Shown here in pieces: positions 16,183 to 24,796 of a stretch of DNA of 64,000 nucleotides. The position numbers and the translations under genes were made by a program. Within the stretch, counting starts at the first letter, position 1; each line of letters opens with the position of its first letter. The notes under the pieces were generated by a model that was given only the letters and a program-made list of their open reading frames with translations, was not told the DNA's origin and searched no databases. This DNA is from Pseudomonas sp. ABC1 (GTDB taxonomy: Bacteria > Pseudomonadota > Gammaproteobacteria > Pseudomonadales > Pseudomonadaceae): NCBI RefSeq assembly GCF_013395055.1, contig NZ_CP058349.1, positions 1,858,001 through 1,922,000 on the forward strand. The letters are read 5' to 3'.

Positions 16183-16617
16183 CAGCGGCTCACGAAATAC
16201 ATAGGCACGCCGTCAGCAAGGCACCTCTCGAGACCCTGCAATCTCCTGGGGTAGCCGCGCAGAAAAGGCCTGGAGCGGGTTAGAACCAGAGCAGCAGCGC
16301 TGGCTTGACCGCCCAGGCTGACCAGTCCAAATGGACTATGGCTGTCCGGCACTGCGCAGAGTAATTTGCCGTGGCGAATGGCCACCAGGAGCCTTGGCTT
16401 TCCATATCTCCGACACCATCACCGATGCCCTGCCAAACACCTGTAGCAGCCTCCCGGTCAGAGCAGCCCGCCAACCGGTCGCCTCTGCAGACGTTGAGTT
16501 GAGCCAGGGCTGGTAACGCTACATCGCCACTCAAACCAGACGCCCGGGCTCATGCCTGGATAGAACCTGTTACGGGGTCACCCCGTCCACGACTGTGCCT
16601 GCCATAGGGAACCGCAC
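16183..16617. other. Intergenic region upstream of tpsA
   Basis: A 435-bp gap with no supported gene. It contains the second copy of the 20-bp repeat (16320-16339), about 280 bp before the tpsA start, and a 15-bp palindrome ACGGGGT-C-ACCCCGT (16572-16586), 32 bp before that start, which could be an operator or an RNA hairpin in the tpsA leader. Confidence 0.55.
16320..16339 (+). repeat. 20-bp direct repeat, copy 2
   Basis: Identical to 14424-14443 in the same orientation, 1896 bp away. The two copies bracket the small secreted protein and the lectin-like gene, and this copy lies upstream of tpsA. Confidence 0.75.
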
Positions 16618-19548
16618 ATGAACCGCATCTACGCCCTCGTTTGGAACCCTTGCCTCGGTGCCTGGAGCATCGCCGACGAACATGCCCGCCGGCGTGGCAA
16701 AGGCTCGGGGGCGGTAGTCGCCGCCGCGGCACTGCTGCTGAGCGTCCCGGCCCTGGCCGCCGACCTGCCCACCGGCGGTACGGTGGTCTCCGGCAGCGGC
16801 CAGATCGGTACGCCGAATGCCAACCAGATGGTCATCGACCAGGGCAGCAACAAGCTCGCCATCGACTGGCAGTCCTTCGATATCGGCACCGGCAACAAGG
16901 TGACCTTCAACCAGCCCGGCAGTGATTCGATCGCCCTCAACCGCGTGCTCGGCGCCGACGGTTCGAAGATCATGGGCACCCTGGAAGCCAACGGCCAGGT
17001 GTTCCTGGTCAACCCCAACGGCGTGCTGTTCGGCCAGGGGGCCAGCGTCAATGTCGGCGGCCTGGTGGCCTCCACGCTGGATATCGCCAACGACGACTTC
17101 GAGGCCGGCAACCACCAGTTCAAGGGCAACGGCGGCAACGCCAACGTGACCAACAACGGCAGCATCCGTGCGGCGGACGGCGGCAGCATCGCCCTGCTCG
17201 GCGGCACGGTGAGCAACAACGGCGTGATCGTCGCCAACCAGGGCACGGTAGCCCTCGCAGCGGGCAACGCAGTGACGCTGGACTTCGCCGGCGACGGCCT
17301 GCTCAACGTGCAGGTCGATGAAGCCGTGGTCGATGCCCTGGTGGAAAACCACCAGTTGATCAAGGCCGATGGCGGCCAGGTGCTGCTCACCGCCAACGCC
17401 GGAGACGCGTTGCTCAAGACCGTGATCAACAACACCGGTGTGATCGAGGCGCAAACCCTCGGTGAGAAGGACGGCAAGATCGTCCTGCTCGGCAGCTTCG
17501 ACGGCGGCACCGTGCAAGTGGCCGGCACCCTGGATGCCAGCGCGCCCAACGGCGGCGATGGCGGCTTTATCGAAACAAGCGGTGCCCACGTCAAAGTGGC
17601 CGACAGCGCCAAAGTCACCACCAAGGCGGCGGACGGCAAGACCGGCACCTGGCTGATCGACCCGACCGACTTCACTGTCAGCGCGGGCAGTACCGCCCAG
17701 ACCGCCAGCGGCATCGGTGCCAGCACGCTCTCCAGCAACCTGGCGAACACCGATGTCACCTTGCAAACCGTTGCCACCGGCAGCGAAGCCGGAGATATCC
17801 ACGTCAACGCCGCCGTGACCTGGAATGCCGGCACCACACTGACGCTGAGTGCCCATAACAACATCACGATCAACGCGGCCATCACCGCCGAACATGCCAG
17901 CGGCAAGGTCGCCTTGGAGTATGGCCAGGCCAGCACCGACGGCGGCACGGCGGACTACAGCATCAATGCGCCGATCAACCTGCAAAGCGGCAACAACTTC
18001 AGCACCCGGAAAGGCTCGACCGGCAGTGTGATCAGCTACACCGTAGTCAACGATGCCGCGGCGCTGCAGGACATGAACAACAACCTGGCCGGCAACTATG
18101 CCGTGGGCAGCAATATCGACCTGGCCAGCATCACCAACTGGCAACCGGTGGGGAATTATACGAACAACTTCACCGGACGACTCGACGGCCTCGGCCATAC
18201 CCTCAGCAATCTCACCATCAACCGTGGCAGCGAGAACTACGTCGGCTTGTTCGGCGTCACCGCCATCGGCAGTACAATCCGCAATATCGGCCTGGTGGGC
18301 GGCAGCGTCACGGGCAACATCTACGTCGGCGGGCTGGCCGGGGTCGGCCAAGGCACCATCAGCAACACCTATGCCACCGGCAGCGTCACGGGCAACAGCT
18401 ACGTCGGCGGGCTGGTCGGGGGCAGTATCAGCATTATCAGCAACGCCTATGCCACCGGTAGCGTCAACGGCTCCGGCAATAACGTCGGCGGGCTAGTCGC
18501 GTGGAACCTGGGCACCATCAGCAACGCCTATGCCACCGGTAGCGTCAACGGCTCCGGCAACAACGTCGGCGGGCTGGCGGGTTTTAGCAGCGGTGATATC
18601 ACTGACGCCTATGCCACGGGCAATGTTGAGGGCACCCAGAACGTCGGTGGGCTGCTCGGGCACAACGACGGCAGCAGCATCACCTCAGCTTATGCCTCGG
18701 GTAACGTTACCGGTAGCGCTATTGGCAAATCTGTCGGCGGGTTGGTTGGGTGGCACGGCCAGGGGGACATCACAGACGCCTATGCCACCGGCAGTGTGGC
18801 TGGCCAGGCAAGCGTCGGTGGGCTGGTCGGGGGCAGTACCAGCAGTATCAGCAACGCCTATGCCACCGGCAGCGTCACGGGCAACAGCTACGTCGGAGGA
18901 CTGGTCGGTGACAACTACAGCATCCGTAGCAGCATCAACAACGCCTACGCCGTCGGCAGCGTTACGGGCGACAGCTACGTCGGCGGGCTGGTCGGCTACA
19001 ACGACGGCGGCATCGGCAACACTTATGCCGTTGGCAGCGTCACAGGAACCAACAACGTCGGCGGGCTGGTCGGGTTCAATGATCTTGGCAGCATCAGCGC
19101 CAGCTTCTACGCCACCACCGATGCTGCTGGCAACGCGATCAACAATGGCGGCGTGAACGCAGGTGTATTCACTGGCAATGATGATGGCAGCGACAAAACC
19201 TGGGACGAGCTGAGCGATCCCAGCACTTACGCGGGCTGGGATACCACCCTCTGGACATTACCGGGTGTAGACGCCAGCAACCCTGGTTATGCCATTGTTC
19301 TGCCTTACCTCGCAGCAGTGACCCGTGACGTCGATATTGTTCGCCGCGCCATCATCCGCCCCGCTGGAAACAGCCTCAGCAACACCCCGTCCTATCTCGG
19401 CGTACAGGCCTCGAATGGCCAAACCGGCTCGACCGGGGCCAGGCAGCAACCTGACCTGACTCAGGACATGCTGATCACCAACCCGCTCGATGATCGCCTG
19501 AACCTGCAAGTCATCAACCACGGCATCCGCCTGCCTGAAGGAATCTGA
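16618..19548 (+). CDS. TpsA: filamentous-hemagglutinin-type exoprotein with GLUG repeats
   Basis: 976 residues exported by two-partner secretion. It begins with an extended signal peptide (MNRIYALVWNPCLGAWSIADEH, then hydrophobic VVAAAALLLSVPALAA). The TPS secretion domain (about 50-300) contains the NPNG motif (N132) in a beta-helix pattern. Residues about 560-820 are GLUG-type repeats (VGGLVG...ISNAYATGSVTG, roughly every 22-30 residues). A tail ends at LNLQVINHGIRLPEGI. It is short compared with FhaB and lacks any obvious toxin domain, so an adhesin role is likely. AGGGAA lies before the ATG; tpsB starts 3 nt after the stop. Confidence 0.9.
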   Translation: MNRIYALVWNPCLGAWSIADEHARRRGKGSGAVVAAAALLLSVPALAADLPTGGTVVSGSGQIGTPNANQMVIDQGSNKLAIDWQSFDIGTGNKVTFNQPGSDSIALNRVLGADGSKIMGTLEANGQVFLVNPNGVLFGQGASVNVGGLVASTLDIANDDFEAGNHQFKGNGGNANVTNNGSIRAADGGSIALLGGTVSNNGVIVANQGTVALAAGNAVTLDFAGDGLLNVQVDEAVVDALVENHQLIKADGGQVLLTANAGDALLKTVINNTGVIEAQTLGEKDGKIVLLGSFDGGTVQVAGTLDASAPNGGDGGFIETSGAHVKVADSAKVTTKAADGKTGTWLIDPTDFTVSAGSTAQTASGIGASTLSSNLANTDVTLQTVATGSEAGDIHVNAAVTWNAGTTLTLSAHNNITINAAITAEHASGKVALEYGQASTDGGTADYSINAPINLQSGNNFSTRKGSTGSVISYTVVNDAAALQDMNNNLAGNYAVGSNIDLASITNWQPVGNYTNNFTGRLDGLGHTLSNLTINRGSENYVGLFGVTAIGSTIRNIGLVGGSVTGNIYVGGLAGVGQGTISNTYATGSVTGNSYVGGLVGGSISIISNAYATGSVNGSGNNVGGLVAWNLGTISNAYATGSVNGSGNNVGGLAGFSSGDITDAYATGNVEGTQNVGGLLGHNDGSSITSAYASGNVTGSAIGKSVGGLVGWHGQGDITDAYATGSVAGQASVGGLVGGSTSSISNAYATGSVTGNSYVGGLVGDNYSIRSSINNAYAVGSVTGDSYVGGLVGYNDGGIGNTYAVGSVTGTNNVGGLVGFNDLGSISASFYATTDAAGNAINNGGVNAGVFTGNDDGSDKTWDELSDPSTYAGWDTTLWTLPGVDASNPGYAIVLPYLAAVTRDVDIVRRAIIRPAGNSLSNTPSYLGVQASNGQTGSTGARQQPDLTQDMLITNPLDDRLNLQVINHGIRLPEGI
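18295..19080 (+). repeat. Tandem GLUG-motif coding repeats inside tpsA
   Basis: About ten imperfect units coding for VGGLVG followed by ISNAYATGSVTG-like segments. Some adjacent units are nearly identical in DNA (for example around 18450-18500 and 18520-18575, both coding AYATGSVNGSGNNVGGL), indicating recent duplication and a potential for copy-number change. Confidence 0.85.
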
Positions 19549-19551
19549 TCC

Positions 19552-21204
19552 ATGCGTTTCGTTTATCCCTTGATTGGCGGCACCCTTTCCCTGCTGTCGC
19601 TGTCGATAATGGCGGCTACCCTGCCGGACGCCGGCCAGTCGCAACAGACCATCGACCAACGCCCGCTGCAATTGCCCGGCAAGCAGCGCCTGGAACTGAA
19701 CCTGCCCGATGCGCCCTCGACCGAGGCGAAAGCTGGCGGGCCGAGTCTGCAAGTCAACAGCTTCACCCTGCAGGGCAACAGCGTCATCGCCAGCGACGCG
19801 CTGTTGTCCCTGCTGGGCGACCTGCAAGGCCGTACGGTTTCCCTCGGTGAATTGCAGGCCGGTGCCAACCGCATCACCCGTGCCTACCGCGAACTCGGCT
19901 ACCCGCTGGCACGGGCCTATATCCCCGCGCAGGAAATCGACGGTGGCGTGGTGCAGATCGCCGTGATGGAAGGTCGCTACGGCGAGGTGGGCCTGAACAA
20001 CACTTCGCGGGTTTCAGGTGCGGCTCTGGCACCGCTCGCGGCGCTCAAGCCGGGCGATGCGGTACGCGCCGAGTCGCTGGAACGCAGCCTGCTGTTGCTG
20101 TCCGACACGCCCGGGGTGGAGGTGAAGTCCACCCTCAAGCCAGGTGCATCGGTCGGCGCCACCGACCTGCTGGTGGACGTGCAACCCGGCCCGCTGCTGT
20201 CCGGCTCGGTCGACGCCGACAACTACGGCAACCGCTTCACCGGCGAGTACCGCCTGGGTGGCACGCTCAACCTCAACAGCCCGCTGGGCCTCGGCGATCG
20301 CCTGTCCGTGCGCGCAATGGGCTCGGATGAAGACCAGCAGTACGGCCGCATCGCCTACCAGTTGCCGATCGGCCCCTGGGCCACCCAGCTCGGAGTGGCC
20401 TACTCGGACATGGACTACGAACTGGCCAAGGACTTCGATGACCTCAAGGCCCACGGCAATGCACGCATCACCAGCCTGTTCGCGAGCCAGCCGCTGCTGC
20501 GCAGCCGGGATTTCTCCCTCTATGCGCAACTGCAATTCGACGACAAGCGCCTGAAGGACGACATCGACCTGTTCACCAGCAAGAGCGACAAGCGCTCGCG
20601 CGTGGTCATCGCCACCCTCAACGGCAACAGCCGCGACAACCTGTTCGGCGGCGGTGTAAACAGCTTCGCCCTGGCCTGGAGCCAGGGCAGCCTGAATATC
20701 GACGGGGCGCTGAATCAGACCATCGATAAGCAGACGGCAGGCACCCAGGGCCGCTTCCACAAGATCAACCCGAGCCTGGTACGCCTGCAACGCCTGAGCG
20801 AGCGCTTCAGCCTGTACGGCCAACTGCAAGGCCAGTGGGCCGACGGTAACCTGGACAGTTCGGAGAAGATCAGCCTCGGTGGCGCCTATGGCGTGCGGGC
20901 CTATCCGCAGGGCGAAGCATCCGGCGACCAGGGTTGGCTAGCCAACCTGGAACTGCGCTACGCGCTGACCGATGCCTGGCAACTCAGCACCTTCGCCGAC
21001 CACGGCGAGGTGCGCCTGAACAAGGACACCTGGAGCACGGGCGAGAACCACCGCAGTCTGTCGGCGGCGGGCGTAGGCGCACGCTGGGCCGCGTACGGCT
21101 GGCAGGTCAACGCCGTAGCGGCGTGGAAGCTGGGTAACGATGACCCGCAGAGCGACGTCGACCGCAGCCCGCGGGTGTGGGCGCAGGTGGTGCGGTTTTT
21201 CTAA
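19552..21204 (+). CDS. TpsB: outer-membrane TPS transporter (ShlB/FhaC/HecB family)
   Basis: 550 residues. A signal peptide (about 1-22), a proline-containing linker, POTRA domains (about 65-220: VNSFTLQGNSVI, then LARAYIPAQEIDGGVVQIAV) and a 16-strand barrel ending in aromatic F550, as expected for BAM-dependent outer-membrane proteins. The lid-loop motif is VRAY (448-451) in place of VRGF/Y. It secretes the TpsA encoded immediately upstream. The 3-nt gap between the genes makes co-translation almost certain. Confidence 0.93.
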   Translation: MRFVYPLIGGTLSLLSLSIMAATLPDAGQSQQTIDQRPLQLPGKQRLELNLPDAPSTEAKAGGPSLQVNSFTLQGNSVIASDALLSLLGDLQGRTVSLGELQAGANRITRAYRELGYPLARAYIPAQEIDGGVVQIAVMEGRYGEVGLNNTSRVSGAALAPLAALKPGDAVRAESLERSLLLLSDTPGVEVKSTLKPGASVGATDLLVDVQPGPLLSGSVDADNYGNRFTGEYRLGGTLNLNSPLGLGDRLSVRAMGSDEDQQYGRIAYQLPIGPWATQLGVAYSDMDYELAKDFDDLKAHGNARITSLFASQPLLRSRDFSLYAQLQFDDKRLKDDIDLFTSKSDKRSRVVIATLNGNSRDNLFGGGVNSFALAWSQGSLNIDGALNQTIDKQTAGTQGRFHKINPSLVRLQRLSERFSLYGQLQGQWADGNLDSSEKISLGGAYGVRAYPQGEASGDQGWLANLELRYALTDAWQLSTFADHGEVRLNKDTWSTGENHRSLSAAGVGARWAAYGWQVNAVAAWKLGNDDPQSDVDRSPRVWAQVVRFF

Positions 21205-21238
21205 CCAACCTGCTCGCAGCCTTTAGCTGACGCAGGGG

Positions 21239-21276
21239 CTGCGATACCCAAGGCATTCGCTCGATGGGTATCGCAG
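21239..21276 (+). terminator. Stem-loop after tpsB
   Basis: CTGCGATACCC (21239-21249) pairs perfectly over 11 bp with GGGTATCGCAG (21266-21276), starting 35 bp after the tpsB stop. No T tract follows; it may stabilise the transcript end or terminate. Confidence 0.5.
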
Positions 21277-21361
21277 CGCTCAACCCAGGCGACACATCCG
21301 CCCGGAAGTCGCGCGAATACCGGCCTCGACGGCATGAGAAGGGCCAACACCGCCTCCCCCA

Positions 21362-21402
21362 CCCAGCAGAAGGGCCTGCCTCACGGCAGCCCCTCTGCTG
21401 GG
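21362..21402. terminator. Long stem-loop between convergent tpsB and tex
   Basis: CCCAGCAGA (21362-21370) and a following AGGGCCTGCC pair with GGCAGCCCCT and CTGCTGGG across a TCAC loop. It ends 6 bp before the tex stop codon on the other strand. Probable bidirectional terminator, without a strong T tract. Confidence 0.5.
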
Positions 21403-21407
21403 CAACC

Positions 21408-23726
21408 TCACTTCCTCAATTGCTTGGCATTGGCGAACAGCGAAGCCATCGGGTTGTTCACCGGGGTTTTGGCCTGGGGCTGGGCCGTGGCGGGCTTGCG
21501 TTCGCCGCGCGGGGCGTTGCCCTTGCCGGAACGTGGGGCGCCTTCGATCTTCTCGCCGGGGGTATCGCCCATACGCATGGATAGGGCGATGCGGTTGCGC
21601 GGGATGTCCACTTCCATGACCTTGACCTTGACGATATCGCCGGCCTTGACCACTTCGTAGGGGTCCTTGACGAACTTCTCCGACAGCGCGGAGATGTGCA
21701 CCAAACCATCCTGGTGCACGCCGATGTCGACGAAGGCACCGAAGTTGGTGACGTTGGTCACCACGCCTTCCAGCACCATGCCCAGGGTGAGGTCCTTGAG
21801 GGTTTCCACGCCTTCCTGGAACTCGGCGGTCTTGAATTCGGGGCGCGGGTCACGGGCGGGTTTTTCCAGTTCCTGGATGATGTCCACCACCGTCACCTGG
21901 CCGAAGCGCTCGTCGGTGAATTGCTTCGGATCGAGGCGCTTGAGGAAACCGGCATCGCCGATCAGCGAGCGGATATCGCGGCCGGTATCGGCGGCGATGC
22001 GCTGCACCAGCGGGTAGGTTTCCGGGTGTACCGCCGAGGCGTCCAGCGGGTTGTCGCCGTTCATCACACGCAGGAAGCCGGCGGCCTGTTCGAAAGTTTT
22101 CTCGCCCAGGCGCGGCACCTTCTTCAGGTCGCTGCGGGACTTGAAGGCGCCGTTGGCGTCGCGGAACTGCACGATATTCTGCGCCAGGGTGCCGTTCAGG
22201 CCGGAGATGCGCGCCAGCAGCGCGGCGGACGCCATGTTCACGTCGACGCCGACGGCGTTCACACAGTCCTCCACCACCGCATCCAGCGAGCGCGCCAGCT
22301 TCATCTGGGACACATCGTGCTGGTACTGGCCGACGCCGATGGCCTTCGGCTCGATCTTCACCAGTTCGGCCAGCGGGTCCTGCAAGCGGCGGGCGATGGA
22401 CACCGCGCCACGCAGCGAAACGTCCAGCTCGGGGAATTCACGGGCGGCCAGTTCCGAGGCGGAATAGACCGAAGCGCCAGCCTCGCTGACCATGATCTTG
22501 GTCAGCTTCAGGCCTGGCACCTTGCGGATCAGCTCGGCGGCCAGCTTGTCGGTCTCGCGGCTGGCGGTGCCGTTGCCGATGGCGATCAGGTCCACCGCGT
22601 GCTTCGCGCACAGCTTCGCCAGTACCGCCAGGGTGCCGTCCCAGTCGTTGCGCGGCGCATGCGGGTAGACCGTGGCGGTGTCCAGCAGCTTGCCGGTGGC
22701 GTCCACCACGGCCACCTTGCAGCCGGTGCGCAGGCCGGGGTCGAGGCCAAGGGTGGCGCGCGGGCCGGCCGGAGCCGCCAGCAGCAGGTCGTGCAGGTTA
22801 CGGGCGAAGACACTGATCGCTTCGTCCTCGGCCGTGTCGCGCAGCTCGCCGAACAGGTCGGTTTCCAGGTGGGTGTATAGCTTGACCTTCCAGGTCCAGC
22901 GCACCACCTCGGCCAGCCACTTGTCGGCGGCACGGCCTTGCTGCTGGATGCCGAAGCGCTCGGCGATCATGCCTTCCGCCGGGTGCGCGGTGCCCGGCAG
23001 CTCATCGCCAACCTTGAGGCTGGCGGACAGCACGCCTTCGTTGCGCCCGCGGAAGATCGCCAGGGCACGGTGCGACGGCGCGCTCTTGAGCGGCTCATCA
23101 TGTTCGAAGTAATCGCTGAACTTGGCGCCCTCCTGCTCCTTGCCCGGCACCAGGCGGGCGCTCAGGGTGGCGTGGTCCTTGATGAAACTGCGCAGGCGCG
23201 TCAGCAGTTCGGCGTCCTCGGCGAAGCGCTCCATAAGGATGTACTTGGCGCCTTCCAGCACCGCCTTGACGTCAGCGAAGCCTTTCTCGGCATCGACGAA
23301 ACGCTCGGCTTCGCTTTCCGGTACCAGGGTCGGGTCGGCGAACAACGCATCGGCCAGTTCGCCGAGTCCGGCTTCCAGGGCGATCTGGCCCTTGGTGCGG
23401 CGCTTCTGCTTGTAAGGCAGGTAGAGGTCTTCCAGGCGCGTCTTGGTGTCGGCCAGGTTGATCTCACGCTTGAGTTCGGGCGTCAGTTTGCCCTGCTCTT
23501 CGATGCTGGCGAGGATCGACGCACGGCGCTCGTCCAGCTCGCGCAGGTAGCGCAGGCGCTCTTCCAGGTTGCGCAACTGGGTGTCGTCGAGGCTGCCGGT
23601 GACTTCCTTGCGGTAACGGGCGATGAAGGGCACGGTCGAGCCTTCGTCGAGCAGGGCCACGGCGGCGGCCACCTGTTGCGGGCGTACGCCCAGTTCTTCG
23701 GCAATGCGGGAGTTGATGCTGTCCAT
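21408..23726 (-). CDS. tex: Tex-family RNA-binding transcription accessory protein
   Basis: 772 residues, the usual Tex length. N-terminal helical region (about 1-190), YqgF/RNase H-like domain (about 325-450, with TLGLDPGLRTGCKVAVVD), helix-hairpin-helix region (about 490-560) and a C-terminal S1 RNA-binding domain (about 650-720, LEGVVTNVTNFGAFVDIGVHQDGLVH). The ATG at 23726 (MDSINSRIAEELG) has AGGTAG upstream; the longer open frame to 23939 runs through a REP-like repeat and was rejected. Tex acts on RNA and RNA polymerase in the cytoplasm. It is divergent from ompR, as in P. aeruginosa. Confidence 0.94.
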   Translation of the reverse strand: MDSINSRIAEELGVRPQQVAAAVALLDEGSTVPFIARYRKEVTGSLDDTQLRNLEERLRYLRELDERRASILASIEEQGKLTPELKREINLADTKTRLEDLYLPYKQKRRTKGQIALEAGLGELADALFADPTLVPESEAERFVDAEKGFADVKAVLEGAKYILMERFAEDAELLTRLRSFIKDHATLSARLVPGKEQEGAKFSDYFEHDEPLKSAPSHRALAIFRGRNEGVLSASLKVGDELPGTAHPAEGMIAERFGIQQQGRAADKWLAEVVRWTWKVKLYTHLETDLFGELRDTAEDEAISVFARNLHDLLLAAPAGPRATLGLDPGLRTGCKVAVVDATGKLLDTATVYPHAPRNDWDGTLAVLAKLCAKHAVDLIAIGNGTASRETDKLAAELIRKVPGLKLTKIMVSEAGASVYSASELAAREFPELDVSLRGAVSIARRLQDPLAELVKIEPKAIGVGQYQHDVSQMKLARSLDAVVEDCVNAVGVDVNMASAALLARISGLNGTLAQNIVQFRDANGAFKSRSDLKKVPRLGEKTFEQAAGFLRVMNGDNPLDASAVHPETYPLVQRIAADTGRDIRSLIGDAGFLKRLDPKQFTDERFGQVTVVDIIQELEKPARDPRPEFKTAEFQEGVETLKDLTLGMVLEGVVTNVTNFGAFVDIGVHQDGLVHISALSEKFVKDPYEVVKAGDIVKVKVMEVDIPRNRIALSMRMGDTPGEKIEGAPRSGKGNAPRGERKPATAQPQAKTPVNNPMASLFANAKQLRK

Positions 23727-23829
23727 GAATCTACCTGGGTCAGTCAAACCAAGCAGGCCGGGCCTGCGCGAAAGGCCGGCATTATAAGCACAGGGCAATG
23801 ACCTGCCACCCGCAAGGCAGGCAATCGCA

Positions 23830-23872
23830 TTTGCCCCCTCTCCCGCTTGCGGGAGAGGGCTGGGGAGAGGGC
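23830..23872 (+). repeat. REP-like palindromic repeat, left copy
   Basis: A 43-bp element with internal palindrome CTCTCCCGCTTGCGGGAGAG, located between tex and ompR. Its exact reverse complement lies at 26178-26220, so the two copies form perfect inverted repeats around ompR-envZ. A near copy in this orientation is at 30097-30139. Confidence 0.85.
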
Positions 23873-23968
23873 CGGCGCTGCCATCCCGGGAAAAATCTGC
23901 TAACAATGGCCGACCATGCGAGTCAGATGCCTGGGCCATAATGCGTCACCATCATTCCGGGAGTTGCC

Positions 23969-24703
23969 ATGAGTAGCACTGCGCAAGCCAGCGAAGGCGA
24001 AAAAATCCTTATCGTCGATGACGATGCCCGACTCAGGCGCCTGCTCGAGCGTTTCCTCGCCGAACAGGGCTATCGCGTGCGGACGGTGGAAAGCGCCGAA
24101 CAGATGGACCGCCTGCTGGCCCGTGAGCTGTTCCAACTGGTGGTACTCGACCTGATGATGCCTGGCGAGGACGGCCTGTCCGCCTGCCGCCGCCTGCGCG
24201 AGTCGAACAACCAGGTGCCGATCATCATGCTCACCGCCAAGGGCGACGAAGCCAGTCGTATCCAGGGCCTGGAACAAGGCGCCGACGACTACCTGGCCAA
24301 ACCCTTCAACCCACGCGAGCTGCTGGCGCGCATCCGTGCCGTGCTGCGCCGCCAGGCGCCGGTGGTGCCCGGTGCCCCCGGCAGCGAGGACGAAACCGTC
24401 ACCTTCGGCGACTACCAGTTGTTCCTCGCCACCCGCGAGTTGAAGAAGGGCGACGAGATCCACATGCTCACCACCGGCGAGTTCGCCGTGCTCAAGGCAC
24501 TGGTGCAGCATGCCCGCGAGCCGCTGACCCGCGACAAGCTGATGAACCTGGCCCGTGGTCGCGAGTGGGATGCGCTGGAGCGCTCCATCGACGTGCAGAT
24601 TTCCCGCCTGCGCCGCCTGATCGAGCCGGACCCGTCCAAACCGCGCTATATCCAGACGGTCTGGGGCGTCGGTTACGTCTTCGTGCCGGACGGCAGCAAA
24701 TAA
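23969..24703 (+). CDS. ompR: OmpR-family response regulator (AmgR/OmpR type)
   Basis: 244 residues. The receiver domain (about 12-125) has D17-D19 and phospho-acceptor D61 (VVLDLMMPGEDG); the winged-helix domain (about 145-240) ends VWGVGYVFVPDG. GGGAG precedes the ATG. It is paired with the envZ-like kinase 93 bp downstream. In P. aeruginosa the equivalent pair next to tex is AmgRS, which controls envelope stress and aminoglycoside tolerance (known there, inferred here). Confidence 0.93.
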   Translation: MSSTAQASEGEKILIVDDDARLRRLLERFLAEQGYRVRTVESAEQMDRLLARELFQLVVLDLMMPGEDGLSACRRLRESNNQVPIIMLTAKGDEASRIQGLEQGADDYLAKPFNPRELLARIRAVLRRQAPVVPGAPGSEDETVTFGDYQLFLATRELKKGDEIHMLTTGEFAVLKALVQHAREPLTRDKLMNLARGREWDALERSIDVQISRLRRLIEPDPSKPRYIQTVWGVGYVFVPDGSK

Positions 24704-24796
24704 TGAAGCCGATGACAGCGCCGAAAGCCAGAGGCTGAACGATGGCGCCTTTCCATCCAGCCTGCAGGCTCTAGCGCTCTTGTCGACGTTCGATCT

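Noticed and set aside
14424..16339. Mobile element call for the interval between the 20-bp repeats
   Set aside because: No transposase, integrase or tRNA is present, and the repeat is longer than usual target duplications; kept as a finding only.
16570..18351. 593-codon open frame on the minus strand
   Set aside because: Antisense to the recognisable TPS domain of tpsA; no family features of its own.
18295..19080. Regular DNA repeats as a possible CRISPR or satellite array
   Set aside because: The units stay in frame, code for GLUG motifs, vary at third positions and have no spacers.
23727..23939. Upstream extension of tex to 23939
   Set aside because: It would translate the REP-like palindrome; MDSINSRIAEELG at 23726 matches the family start and has a ribosome binding site.
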